DNA from: Chryseobacterium luquanense
Lineage (GTDB): Bacteria; Bacteroidota; Bacteroidia; Flavobacteriales; Weeksellaceae
Direction of reading: 5' to 3'
Assembly (NCBI RefSeq): GCF_026460945.1
Contig: NZ_JAOVZV010000014.1
Span: 62,001 to 126,000 of the forward strand
DNA: 64,000 nt
The notes under the pieces: model-generated
What the model saw: only the letters and a program-made list of their open reading frames with translations
The model's database searches: none
What the model was told of the DNA's origin: nothing
Shown: positions 1 to 7,619 of the stretch, piece after piece
How positions within the stretch are numbered: the stretch's first letter is position 1
Layout of the letters: the number at the start of each line of letters is the position of its first letter
Made by a program: the position numbers and the translations under genes

Positions 1-483
1 ATTCCGGAAGGAATTAGCAGCAACAAATCAAAGGTTCTGGGAACTCCGGATGCTCCGTTAACTTTTAAAGTTTCGCATAAAAATAATAAGGACGGTAGTA
101 AATACGATATGACATTTGAGCAGGAAATGCCATCAGACGACGTCTATTTACATTATACAGGAAATTTGTTTGCGGAAGGAAATGTTTCTGAGTGGAATCC
201 GGATAATGGAAATTTACCACCTGCAGGAGTTTATAAAGTTAAAGCGGGATCAGATCTTATGTTTACCGATGGCAGTGTTTCAGATTTTTCTGAACCTGGC
301 AAAAGAATTATCCTGATCGGTGATGATACCTCAATGGGTGGTTATATGACGATGGTTACCGGAACTAAAATTATTTTAAGAAAAAATGAACCTTGGAAAT
401 CAATCAAAGGCAATTCAATCATTTTAGAATCATTTGTAACAAGTGATTTTCAGACGAAGCTTATCGAAATTCAAAGAAATTAA
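1..483 (+). CDS. Phage tail-tube-like protein, 5' truncated by window edge
   Basis: The reading frame is open from base 1, so the start lies upstream. The visible C-terminal 160 residues align by eye with the C-terminal part of the next gene: both have a K-V-L-G-x-P-x-A-P-L segment, then K-x-x-K-D-G and T-F-E-Q-E, and end in K-I-I/V-L-x-x-S or I-E-R. The two genes are therefore tandem paralogues. A tail-tube or other repeated virion subunit fits the position and duplication, but no catalytic motif is expected or seen. Function is inferred. Confidence 0.55.
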   Translation: MPEGISSNKSKVLGTPDAPLTFKVSHKNNKDGSKYDMTFEQEMPSDDVYLHYTGNLFAEGNVSEWNPDNGNLPPAGVYKVKAGSDLMFTDGSVSDFSEPGKRIILIGDDTSMGGYMTMVTGTKIILRKNEPWKSIKGNSIILESFVTSDFQTKLIEIQRN

Positions 484-494
484 TAACAATAATC

Positions 495-1322
495 ATGTAC
501 AACTTAAAAAAACTAAACAGACCTGCTACAGGTGCAGGTTCCCCGATTAATGCGGGAAGATTCGCTTATTTGGCGCTTGTTGAAGACCTTGTGTCTTTTC
601 CGAACCCAAACAGTAATAATGTATTGTTGGTAGGTCAGCCGGTCTTTAAAGAAGGAAAAGGCTTAGTGCCCATCTACATTACATCTTCGTCACAGGAGTA
701 CTCTTACGAATCTCAGGGTGATCAGGATTCGAGATCTCATAAAGTGAAGTTTATGGGAACTCACCCGGGTGATGAGTTAGAGGCTTTAGAGTTTTCTGTA
801 AATAATTTGGATAAAGAATTTATCGTTTTCATTCCAGGATGTCAGGCGTCAGATAATACGAAAGTATTAGGAAGGCCTTGTGCGCCGTTGATTTTCAAAT
901 CAACTCACAAAGGTGGCAAAGATGGTAAAAAATTCGAATTCACTTTTGAGCAGGAAATTGGAAGCAAATATGTTTACTTCATTTACAATGGTCCTCTTCC
1001 TACTCAGGAGCAGGCTTATACTGAAGTGGATTTCACAGCTGCTATTACGGAATTATCTTCTGTTCAGAAAGTAAAAATTACAGCGACTGCTCAGGCTCTA
1101 GATATTACTTCATTAGAAGATATTACAGAGACTCAGGTAACATTCATTGGTCAGGAAAGTGTGGTCGCGAAAGCTTGTACCATTTCTGAAGATTTAGCTG
1201 GAGATGTAATGATTATTACAAAAGATGGCTTACAATGGAAAGCTGTTTCCGGAGCTACAATCACATTCGAGGTTTATCAGACGGCCTCTAAAATTGTCTT
1301 GATCGAAAGATGGAGAACATAA
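495..1322 (+). CDS. Probable tail tube or other major virion protein (275 aa)
   Basis: The gene starts at an ATG 11 bases after the previous stop. The protein is beta-rich by composition, with an N-terminal segment containing an H-K-V-K-F-M-G-T-H-P-G-D run and a C-terminal half paralogous to the preceding gene. Followed directly by a strong terminator, it closes a transcription unit. Tail tube proteins are often duplicated and of this size, which is the reason for the call; a decoration or capsid-associated protein is possible. Confidence 0.5.
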   Translation: MYNLKKLNRPATGAGSPINAGRFAYLALVEDLVSFPNPNSNNVLLVGQPVFKEGKGLVPIYITSSSQEYSYESQGDQDSRSHKVKFMGTHPGDELEALEFSVNNLDKEFIVFIPGCQASDNTKVLGRPCAPLIFKSTHKGGKDGKKFEFTFEQEIGSKYVYFIYNGPLPTQEQAYTEVDFTAAITELSSVQKVKITATAQALDITSLEDITETQVTFIGQESVVAKACTISEDLAGDVMIITKDGLQWKAVSGATITFEVYQTASKIVLIERWRT

Positions 1323-1345
1323 AATAGGTTAATAGATTTTTCTCA

Positions 1346-1383
1346 ATGCGTCACAACTTTTTGTTGTGGCGCATTTTATTTTC
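1346..1383 (+). terminator. Rho-independent terminator
   Basis: An 11-bp hairpin (arms 1347-1357 and 1363-1373, loop of T residues) is followed by a T-rich run. It ends the tail-tube-like unit. Confidence 0.85.
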
Positions 1384-1388
1384 GCACC

Positions 1389-1679
1389 ATGACAGAGAAA
1401 GAAATATCTATAACTCCGATTAAAGCTTTGGAAATTATGCGTGAGCTTTCAAGGCAATGCATTCCATTTTCAATTAAATATCTTTCTCATAATGAGACGG
1501 AAAAAAAGTCTGAAGGTTTTAAAACTGAAAATGATATTTCTCTGGAAAAAGGATATCGCAGAAATCAAAGTAAAAAGCATGACATCTTAGTCAGTTTTTC
1601 AAGGATCAGATCAGGTGAGCGTCGCCAGTTCTACTACCCTTTACTGGTTCAATTAAATGATATAAAAGTGAGACCATGA
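1389..1679 (+). CDS. Small phage protein of unknown function (96 aa)
   Basis: The ATG lies just after the terminator, and the stop overlaps the portal start by 4 bases (ATGA), so the two are probably translationally coupled. The protein is basic and charged with no transmembrane segment and no motif I recognise. Its position directly before the portal gene suggests a role in head or connector assembly, or regulation of that unit; this is only context. Confidence 0.7.
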   Translation: MTEKEISITPIKALEIMRELSRQCIPFSIKYLSHNETEKKSEGFKTENDISLEKGYRRNQSKKHDILVSFSRIRSGERRQFYYPLLVQLNDIKVRP

Positions 1680-3067
1680 GTGAAATAGGATTTAAAAAGA
1701 GTGCAGTTGTCGAAGTTGAGACAGTTGAAAAATATGGTAAACATGCTGTTGTTTCTACGCCTTCTACGTGTTTTTCTTATCAGGTTGAAGAAATCGACTA
1801 TGATACTCCGCGCAACGGAATGTCCAGTTATCATTCATGGTCACAGACCTACACTTTTGTAGATGGTTTAGAATTATTGCCGTATGGATTATATAATGAC
1901 ATGCCGCAGCTGCTTAGAGATACTATTTACAGAAATCCCAACATTCCGGGAGTGATGGAAAAAAAACAGCAGTTGCTTTGGGGTCAGGGTCCTCATTTAT
2001 TCAAGACAATTTATGTAGACGGTAAACCAACCAGAGAATGGGTGCATGATCCGGAAGTTCAAAGCTGGTTAGATGATTTTGATGTAAATACATATCTTGA
2101 AAAGACAATTCAGGATGTAAACTTTATGCAGGGTAGTTTTACAAAAATGATTAATGCCAAATCGACGAGACTCGGTAAGCCATTTATTCATAGTTTGGAG
2201 CATATCAATCCGCTTTGGGCTCGTTTGGCTAGAAAAAAAGATTCGCCTGAAGCTACTCATGCATTGGTGTCTGATGGATGGACAGCTTTTCAGCCTAACG
2301 GTTATAGAGATTATCCGTTATTCGATGCAAAAAATGTTACCAAAAATCCGATATCGGTTTTTTATTCAAAATTATATTCTTTTGCTACTGATCATTATGC
2401 AATTCCAACAATTCTTGGTGCCTTAGAATGGATTAATCGAGCAACTGCGGTTCCGTTGATTCTGAAAGCATTGGCAAAAAACAGTATTAATGCAAAATAT
2501 CACATTACTTCTCCGGCGAAATTTTGGGATGATAAAAGAAAGGAGCTTCAGGATGAGTGCTCCGCAAAAAATGAAACGTATGATGAAAAAATGTTAGACG
2601 ATTATGAAAAAGAATTATTCAAATCAATTATTTCTACGCTTTCCGGTGACGCTAAAGCTGGAAAAATCTGGCATACTAAAAATATATTGTCTCCGGAAGG
2701 AAATAATCTTGTAGAATTAGGTTGGAAAGTAACTCCAATCGATCAGAATATTAAAGATTTTGTAGAAACTCAAATAAAGATTGCAGATAAGGCGGATTCA
2801 GCGGTATCCGCAGCGGTCGGGATTCATAAGTCTTTAGGTGGTATAACTGATGCGGGTAAAGCTGATTCCGGATCCGAACAACTCTACGCATACACTATGT
2901 TTAAATTGATTGGAGTGAAGGTTCCGGAGATGGTAGTGACTAGATCCGCTAATCATGCATTGAAAATTAATTTTCCGCAAAAAGGTTTACAATTAGGTTT
3001 CTACCATGAGGAAGCCCAAAAGCAGGAAGATCAGAGTTCTAAGGATCGCGTAAAAAATAATGTGTAA
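1676..3067 (+). CDS. Phage portal protein
   Basis: The 463-residue product has the size and layout of a portal protein. The middle contains a long acidic helical stretch. The C-terminal part has an S-A-V-S-A-A-V-G-I-H segment followed by S-G-S-E-Q-L-Y-A-Y and an R-x-x-N-x-A-L-K-I-N-F-P segment. This resembles the wing and stem regions of Bacteroidota phage portals, where the ring forms the DNA channel at one capsid vertex. It overlaps its neighbours on both sides, and four probable connector genes follow, which supports the call. No enzymatic motif is expected. Confidence 0.75.
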   Translation: MSEIGFKKSAVVEVETVEKYGKHAVVSTPSTCFSYQVEEIDYDTPRNGMSSYHSWSQTYTFVDGLELLPYGLYNDMPQLLRDTIYRNPNIPGVMEKKQQLLWGQGPHLFKTIYVDGKPTREWVHDPEVQSWLDDFDVNTYLEKTIQDVNFMQGSFTKMINAKSTRLGKPFIHSLEHINPLWARLARKKDSPEATHALVSDGWTAFQPNGYRDYPLFDAKNVTKNPISVFYSKLYSFATDHYAIPTILGALEWINRATAVPLILKALAKNSINAKYHITSPAKFWDDKRKELQDECSAKNETYDEKMLDDYEKELFKSIISTLSGDAKAGKIWHTKNILSPEGNNLVELGWKVTPIDQNIKDFVETQIKIADKADSAVSAAVGIHKSLGGITDAGKADSGSEQLYAYTMFKLIGVKVPEMVVTRSANHALKINFPQKGLQLGFYHEEAQKQEDQSSKDRVKNNV

Positions 3068-3960
3068 TGGAAATACTTTTTAATAAAAATCTTCCTGACG
3101 CTTCTGAGGTTTTAGAGGTTTTAGGCATTAATGATGCGGACATTAATATCAATCATATTTGGCAACATCTTAGAACGGCTTCTAGAAAGGTAATGAAAAT
3201 TATAGGTGAAGATAATTATCAGTTAGCTTTTGATAAATATGAAGATGGTGATTTAGAAGATGAATTCTGCTCAATGGCGCGATATGCAATTGCGCTGGAC
3301 GCTTTTAGGAATTATGCTCCATTGACGGATTTGGCTTTTACGTCTCAAGGTCGCTCCTTCAGAAATGATGAACATAACAGGGTTCCTTGGGAATGGCAGA
3401 TTGATAAGTCTGATGCAGCACTGGAAAAATCTTATTACGATATCGTGAATGAACTCATCATTTTTATTATGGAAAATGATATGGAACAGTCAGATTTTAT
3501 GCAGCAGTTCACAGGTCTTTTCGTTTTCTCCTTAGATGAATTTCAGAAATATGTAAATATCAACGATTCCTATTTGTTGTATTATAAATTAGGACCATCC
3601 CTGAAGCTTTTTGAACAGCGGGAAATTATCAACCGTACAGGTGCGAGGTTTTCGGAATTTAAAGAAAACAAAACCACTTACATTTATACACTGATTCAGA
3701 ATTGTTGTGTATATTTTGCAATGGCAGACGGAATAAAAAAACTATCTGTACAGTTGTTCCCTGAAGGCGCAATGAAAGGCGAAAAGAAAAATAAAAAAGC
3801 GGCAACCGGTTACGATATCGAAGCGTCAGTTTTATATTATAATAATGAGTTAAATAATTTACTTATTGATCTCGAGAACGAAGTGAAAAAATTAACTTTA
3901 AGACCTATTAAGGTTCGCTCGAATAAGTTTGATGAAAACGACGGATTTGTAACTCTATAA
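3067..3960 (+). CDS. Phage structural protein, probable head-tail connector (297 aa)
   Basis: The start overlaps the portal stop by one base (TAATG), typical of coupled translation. The protein is mostly alpha-helical by composition and acidic, without signal peptide or membrane segment. I recall similar proteins placed in a DUF of Bacteroidota phages (possibly DUF6712), but cannot confirm this. A position directly after the portal fits an adaptor or connector subunit. Confidence 0.55.
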   Translation: MEILFNKNLPDASEVLEVLGINDADININHIWQHLRTASRKVMKIIGEDNYQLAFDKYEDGDLEDEFCSMARYAIALDAFRNYAPLTDLAFTSQGRSFRNDEHNRVPWEWQIDKSDAALEKSYYDIVNELIIFIMENDMEQSDFMQQFTGLFVFSLDEFQKYVNINDSYLLYYKLGPSLKLFEQREIINRTGARFSEFKENKTTYIYTLIQNCCVYFAMADGIKKLSVQLFPEGAMKGEKKNKKAATGYDIEASVLYYNNELNNLLIDLENEVKKLTLRPIKVRSNKFDENDGFVTL

Positions 3961-3968
3961 AATACTTT

Positions 3969-4847
3969 ATGCATTTATTAGAATTTTTAGAAATAGATAA
4001 AACGGTTTACATTCCTGAAAATATGGGTGAGTGTGATCGCCGTCAGTATCTTGATATGAGTAAGTTGGTTTTGCTGTATCAATTAGGAGATATTAATTTA
4101 ACCGATTTTCGAGCTCACGGGTTGTATTGTCTTATGAATATGGAGTTTAGCAAGAACGAATTAGAAAGTGCTCAAACTGCTAAGATGGAAAATGTAACGA
4201 TGTGTTCTAAGCTTTTGGATTCTTTTTTTAGAATCGACGAAGAAGGAAAAATGCATTTGATTCAGGATTATATTCATAATCCTGTAAAGTCAATGAAATA
4301 TAAAGCGATGACTTTTGTAGGGCCAAAAGACTCATTCTCCGGAATGAGTTATGGTCAGATGGAAGACGGTTTGGGAGAATTGGCCAACTTTACGAAGACT
4401 GGAGATATGGAATGCTTACTCAAGCTTTTTTCAATTTTCTATTTGAGACCTGGAGAAAAGTACAGTGCGGTAAATATTGATAAAAGAGTAGTATTCTTTA
4501 AATATCTTGATGTTCGCTATGTGTATGGTTTTTACCTGCTCTTCGTCTCGTTTTTCAACTATCTTACAACTCAGTGTGAGATTATGGTTGACGGAAAAGA
4601 AATTGATTTAACGATACTATTTCAAAGCGGTGGTTCTACTGATGCTGTTACTATAGAACATGAATCAATCGGTTTGAGATCTACTTCTTTTCAGCTTGCT
4701 GAAAGTGGAGTTTTTGGAACTTTAAATGATCTGAGAGAAAGTGATGCATTTATGGTTTTGATCAGAATGTATGATTTGACTGTGCGAAATATGAAAGAAG
4801 AAAAAGAAATGGAAGCTCAACGAAATAAAAATACATCTCATGATTGA
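3969..4847 (+). CDS. Phage protein of unknown function (292 aa)
   Basis: The ATG is 8 bases after the previous stop, and its 3' end overlaps the next gene by 8 bases. The protein is largely helical with several aromatic-rich stretches in the second half and a charged lysine/glutamate tail. No motif was recognised. Its place in the portal-connector row suggests a virion assembly role such as a neck protein or assembly chaperone. Confidence 0.6.
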   Translation: MHLLEFLEIDKTVYIPENMGECDRRQYLDMSKLVLLYQLGDINLTDFRAHGLYCLMNMEFSKNELESAQTAKMENVTMCSKLLDSFFRIDEEGKMHLIQDYIHNPVKSMKYKAMTFVGPKDSFSGMSYGQMEDGLGELANFTKTGDMECLLKLFSIFYLRPGEKYSAVNIDKRVVFFKYLDVRYVYGFYLLFVSFFNYLTTQCEIMVDGKEIDLTILFQSGGSTDAVTIEHESIGLRSTSFQLAESGVFGTLNDLRESDAFMVLIRMYDLTVRNMKEEKEMEAQRNKNTSHD

Positions 4848-5295
4848 TCCAAATACGTTGCGCGAAAAAGTTTTTGAAATGAAGACAAGCGTTTCAGAAA
4901 TAAAATCTGTTAAGTTTGTTGTTGATGATGATGAATTGTCATTGGAGCTTACTTCTCATAGTGGCAAAGAGAATATGCTTTTAGGTGTTGTACTTCCATC
5001 TTATGATGGTTTTGGAAAAGAAGACGAATCTGGAATCAGAAGTTTTCTCCAGTTTTTTGTGATGGAAAAAGTAGATTACAAAACATTTAAGACTCAAGAA
5101 GAATATATTGATGTTTTTCAAAGAACATTATTGGTTGCAAGAAAGATGATAACATATTTTTTTGGTGTAAATGGTGAAAACTGCCTCTCGATGGATTTAG
5201 ATTATAATTCTTTGAAAGTATATCCGATTTCAAAGAAATCTCAGTGTAATGGTTATGTTGTTGAGATTGATGAAGAAAAATACCAAGACTTTTAA
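4840..5295 (+). CDS. Phage protein of unknown function (151 aa)
   Basis: A small acidic protein whose start overlaps the previous gene by 8 bases, with the next gene starting 2 bases after its stop. It appears to be a mixed alpha/beta cytosolic protein with no membrane segment. By position it may be a head completion or neck protein; there is no sequence motif to prove this. Confidence 0.6.
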   Translation: MIDPNTLREKVFEMKTSVSEIKSVKFVVDDDELSLELTSHSGKENMLLGVVLPSYDGFGKEDESGIRSFLQFFVMEKVDYKTFKTQEEYIDVFQRTLLVARKMITYFFGVNGENCLSMDLDYNSLKVYPISKKSQCNGYVVEIDEEKYQDF

Positions 5296-5297
5296 AA

Positions 5298-5684
5298 ATG
5301 GATTTAATTGGAGAAAGAGATAATGAAAAAATAATTTTCAGTGCCTTTGTAAAGCGTACTTTAAAAAAGCGTGCAGATATTATCTCGAATGCTCAGGACA
5401 AAAATATGCCTGATTTCTCAGATAAAAGTTATTCCAAGAGATCATTTGAAGTTTCTGAAGATTCGATGATTTATAAACATAAAGGTTTGCTTCGTTTCCT
5501 TGATATGAAAAGATTAACCTATCCCAGATCTAAAATTAAATACAATCGTAAAAAAGTATTTGCTGTGCATAATACCATCATCATGAAGCAATATGATGCT
5601 ACACTGAAGGAACTGACATATGGCCTCTCAGATTCTATAATTGCAGATATTAAATCAGAATTACAAAACAATAGTTCTATATAA
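5298..5684 (+). CDS. Phage protein, possible neck or tail-completion protein (128 aa)
   Basis: A basic protein with an N-terminal K-R-T-L-K-K-R-A patch, and the last gene of the portal transcription unit. Size, basic charge and position resemble small tail-completion proteins of siphophages, but that is inference. Its final codons overlap a palindromic operator-like site at 5,673-5,690 that serves the next gene. Confidence 0.6.
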   Translation: MDLIGERDNEKIIFSAFVKRTLKKRADIISNAQDKNMPDFSDKSYSKRSFEVSEDSMIYKHKGLLRFLDMKRLTYPRSKIKYNRKKVFAVHNTIIMKQYDATLKELTYGLSDSIIADIKSELQNNSSI

Positions 5685-5690
5685 CGAACT
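5673..5690. promoter_or_regulatory. Palindromic operator-like site (copy 1)
   Basis: The 18-base sequence AGTTCTATATAACGAACT matches 16 of 18 positions of the perfect palindrome AGTTCGTTATAACGAACT found at 13,796-13,813. It lies between a possible -33 box (TTC at 5,675) and the -7 box TATATTTG at 5,699-5,706, where a repressor would block transcription of the Cro-like gene. Confidence 0.6.
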
Positions 5691-5698
5691 TTTATTTG

Positions 5699-5706
5699 TA
5701 TATTTG
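5699..5706 (+). promoter_or_regulatory. Promoter -7 box (TATATTTG) for the Cro-like gene
   Basis: A perfect TAnnTTTG Bacteroidota -7 element ends only 4 bases before the ATG at 5,711. Transcription would start at or next to the start codon, so the mRNA may be leaderless. Confidence 0.6.
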
Positions 5707-5710
5707 TTTT

Positions 5711-5932
5711 ATGGGAAAACAATTTTACATCGATTTTTTCGACGGAATAGAATTAAAAAGATTCTGCGAAATGTGCACTATCAAGTATGATTACATCAGA
5801 CAGGTATTGAAAGATCCTAAAAGAACTTTCACTGATAAACAGGAAGAAGCTTTGTTGGAAGGAATAGATAGGTTTCTGAAAGCAAAAACAGATTTACGCG
5901 CAAAAGCTCCAGAACTTAAAAATCTCAATTAA
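5711..5932 (+). CDS. Small Cro/HTH-like DNA-binding protein (73 aa)
   Basis: I take the ATG at 5,711 rather than the upstream TTG, because the TTG lies inside the promoter. The sequence pattern L-K-R-F-C-E-M-C-x-I-K-Y-D-Y-I-R-Q-V-L looks like a helix-turn-helix with the spacing of small XRE/Cro-type repressors, and a basic C-terminal tail follows. The gene stands alone between a promoter with an overlapping palindromic operator and its own terminator, the usual arrangement for an autoregulated phage regulator. The exact family is uncertain. Confidence 0.6.
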   Translation: MGKQFYIDFFDGIELKRFCEMCTIKYDYIRQVLKDPKRTFTDKQEEALLEGIDRFLKAKTDLRAKAPELKNLN

Positions 5933-5950
5933 TATTTAATTGAGATTTTT
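5920..5950 (+). terminator. Rho-independent terminator overlapping the Cro-like stop codon
   Basis: Arms AAATCTCAATT and AATTGAGATTT with a 7-base loop are followed by a run of T. The stop codon lies inside the left arm. Confidence 0.85.
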
Positions 5951-5951
5951 T

Positions 5952-5982
5952 TTGCACAGATGAAAAATTGTTTGCATCTTTG
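5952..5982 (+). promoter_or_regulatory. Promoter of the structured RNA
   Basis: TTG at 5,952-5,954, a 20-base spacer and CATCTTTG at 5,975-5,982 match the Bacteroidota TTG/TAnnTTTG promoter with one mismatch. The predicted start falls just before the first arm of the RNA's long helix. Confidence 0.65.
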
Positions 5983-5983
5983 C

Positions 5984-6157
5984 TGAAGCGAAATCAAACA
6001 GACGTTAGGATAAGTCTCTAAATTATCCAATAATTATTTTACGATTATACAAGCCTGCCTTGGCAAGTAGTGGTTAAAACTTATCCTCGGATCTGTTTGG
6101 TTTCGCGACTCCCACGAAAGTCAAGGTTTTTTTATGCCTTATTCTGTGGGCTTTTTT
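5984..6157 (+). ncRNA. Structured prophage RNA, candidate novel regulatory RNA
   Basis: The sequence folds into a long rod. Helix 1 pairs 5,988-6,002 with 6,092-6,106 (15 bp, one G-U). A 4x4 internal loop follows, then helix 2 pairs 6,007-6,015 with 6,079-6,087 (9 bp). An open apical region of about 60 bases contains a small TGCC/GGCA hairpin. A terminator-like hairpin (CCCAC 6,111 / GTGGG 6,146, inner AAGG/CCTT) and a T run end it. It has its own promoter and no good reading frame. The rod with internal loops recalls 6S RNA, but the 3' arm is also complementary to the start of the next gene, suggesting antisense control. Confidence 0.65.
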
Positions 6158-6184
6158 AGAGGATAACTTTTAAAAATAAAAAAA

Positions 6185-6406
6185 ATGCGAAATCAAACAA
6201 CACAGACAGCTCAAGAAGCTACAGTAAAACAAAACAATGAAGATTTAGTAATTGTTTTTCAGAATTTCAACGGCGTATTTTTAGCCAAAATTTCCAATAA
6301 CACTGATCGAAAAACTTACGCCTACGGGAGTAGCCAGGATCTTGCGCAGGAAAATGCGATTAATCGGTATAATAGAAAGTACAATACTCCGTATTTTTCA
6401 TTGTAA
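6185..6406 (+). CDS. Small phage protein of unknown function (73 aa)
   Basis: The ATG is preceded by an A-rich leader. Bases 6,187-6,199, right at the start codon, repeat exactly 13 bases of the 5' arm of the upstream structured RNA. The protein has a polar N-terminus and a Y-A-Y-G-S-S-Q-D-L-A-Q-E-N-A-I-N-R-Y segment, a helix that resembles many small phage early proteins of unknown role. No enzymatic motif is visible. Confidence 0.65.
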   Translation: MRNQTTQTAQEATVKQNNEDLVIVFQNFNGVFLAKISNNTDRKTYAYGSSQDLAQENAINRYNRKYNTPYFSL

Positions 6407-6422
6407 CATGAAATAAACTACA

Positions 6423-6707
6423 ATGAAAACGATTTTTTTAATGCCGGAAAAAGCGCATCCAATCAACAATCTAGAGCAGAGAATGGTAGAGTTAAACATT
6501 ATGCTCTTCGAAAATTTTGGAAGCTTTGATAATGTATTTGCTCTTTTGCAAAAAACGTATGAGGGTCTTCCGGAAGGTTCTGAAAAAGTAAAATTCTTAA
6601 ACTTGATTTTGCATTTCAGATGTTTGAACCAAATTACTTCCGGTTCTCCGGAGTTTTTAGAAATTATTGACGAACGAAATTCTTACAAAAATGGATTTTT
6701 ACCGTAA
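6423..6707 (+). CDS. Small phage protein of unknown function (94 aa)
   Basis: The ATG is 16 bases after the previous stop. A predicted all-helical, slightly acidic cytosolic protein with no recognised motif. Its end overlaps the next gene by 17 bases, so the two are probably translated together. It is one of a series of small early-type genes. Confidence 0.65.
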   Translation: MKTIFLMPEKAHPINNLEQRMVELNIMLFENFGSFDNVFALLQKTYEGLPEGSEKVKFLNLILHFRCLNQITSGSPEFLEIIDERNSYKNGFLP

Positions 6708-6858
6708 TTACAATGATCTCATCTCTATGCAAGGTATTCCTGTAGACGCAGGATCGCTCTGGAGAAAACAAGGGCAGTTGATGGTTCTTGTAGATGATGA
6801 TCAGTATGTCACTCACGCTTATGAAGAAGCTGAGTTTTATGAAGAAAAAAAAGTTTAA
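6691..6858 (+). CDS. Small phage protein of unknown function (55 aa)
   Basis: I choose the ATG at 6,691 (product begins M-D-F-Y-R-N-Y) over an upstream in-frame codon, since the overlap with the previous gene is then 17 bases. The product has a W-R-K-x-G-Q-L-M-V-L-V-D-D-D-Q-Y beta-type segment and an acidic C-terminus. No family was recognised. A terminator follows. Confidence 0.6.
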   Translation: MDFYRNYNDLISMQGIPVDAGSLWRKQGQLMVLVDDDQYVTHAYEEAEFYEEKKV

Positions 6859-6863
6859 TTATG

Positions 6864-6892
6864 AATCCCGATTTTATTGTCGGGATTTTTTT
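6864..6892 (+). terminator. Rho-independent terminator
   Basis: Arms AATCCCGA and TCGGGATT with an 8-base loop, then a T run. It closes the small-gene unit 6,185-6,858. Confidence 0.85.
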
Positions 6893-6903
6893 ATTTTTGA
6901 TTT

Positions 6904-7143
6904 ATGAACGATATCCGTAGTAAGTTTATAGATTATATTCAAGGAATTAAATTTCTTGATGAAGAAGATTATAACTATAAATTGATGATTCACAATTTAG
7001 GAAAATCACAAATTTCATCATGGTCTTTTATTGGTCCAAAAACTACAATTGATAAAGATGGTTTTTGTGATTTTGAATATGGAAGATTAACTGTTAATTT
7101 TGAAACTGGATTAAGTTTGGAATTGTACTATATTTATAAATAA
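6904..7143 (+). CDS. Small phage protein of unknown function (79 aa)
   Basis: The ATG is 4 bases after a TATTTTTG sequence that fits the -7 promoter box, so the message could be nearly leaderless. The box overlaps the T run of the previous terminator, and the match may be chance. The product is acidic with a mixed alpha/beta pattern, and no family was recognised. A terminator follows at 7,167, so it is monocistronic. Confidence 0.6.
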   Translation: MNDIRSKFIDYIQGIKFLDEEDYNYKLMIHNLGKSQISSWSFIGPKTTIDKDGFCDFEYGRLTVNFETGLSLELYYIYK

Positions 7144-7166
7144 ACTGCATAAATTTTTAACCTTTT

Positions 7167-7194
7167 AAAGCTTCGGATTTCCGGAGCTTTTTTG
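7167..7194 (+). terminator. Rho-independent terminator
   Basis: Arms AAAGCTTCGG (7,167-7,176) and CCGGAGCTTT (7,181-7,190) with a 4-base loop, followed by T residues. Confidence 0.85.
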
Positions 7195-7244
7195 CGTCAC
7201 AATAAAATTTTGGCGTTCGCAATAGGTTTGTCAAAAATTTAAAT

Positions 7245-7619
7245 ATGAATGTTTGGCACAAGAGGTTTAAGTACCTGCAGATTTTCTTGCTTTCATTAAT
7301 GCTTTTTATAAATCTATACGATGATGTAATTTCATTTGCAGGATTATCTGTTTTTATTCTCTTCGAATTTGGTGTTTTACACAATCAAAATAAGGAAAAC
7401 AAAGATGCTGTTATTTACAGAAAGTCATGCTTATTTGCTTTTGCAGACTTATTTTCTGTTTTAATCTTTATGATTTATTACATCGCAATTTTCATTCATA
7501 TTATGTGGAGAGTGGAATTTGAAACAGTCTTTTATTTGTATAAATATCTTCCCGCTCTATTCCTCTACATTCTTATCAGAAAATTCTACATAATTAAAAA
7601 TTATTCATATGAGAAATAA
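7245..7619 (+). CDS. Small membrane protein of the prophage, function unknown (124 aa)
   Basis: The sequence shows about four hydrophobic stretches (near residues 10-27, 29-46, 66-90 and 98-112) separated by short charged loops, with basic ends. A TAGGTTTG box lies 14 bases upstream of the ATG. Its 3' end overlaps the next gene by 11 bases. A small phage membrane protein could be a holin or an exclusion protein; the absence of an adjacent endolysin makes the holin idea weak. Confidence 0.6.
   Translation: MNVWHKRFKYLQIFLLSLMLFINLYDDVISFAGLSVFILFEFGVLHNQNKENKDAVIYRKSCLFAFADLFSVLIFMIYYIAIFIHIMWRVEFETVFYLYKYLPALFLYILIRKFYIIKNYSYEK

Noticed and set aside
5984..6406. Retron or diversity-generating element
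   Set aside because: The structured RNA resembles retron RNA in being folded, but no reverse transcriptase lies nearby.
7245..7619. Holin call for the small membrane protein
   Set aside because: No endolysin is adjacent and helix number does not decide; left as unknown.
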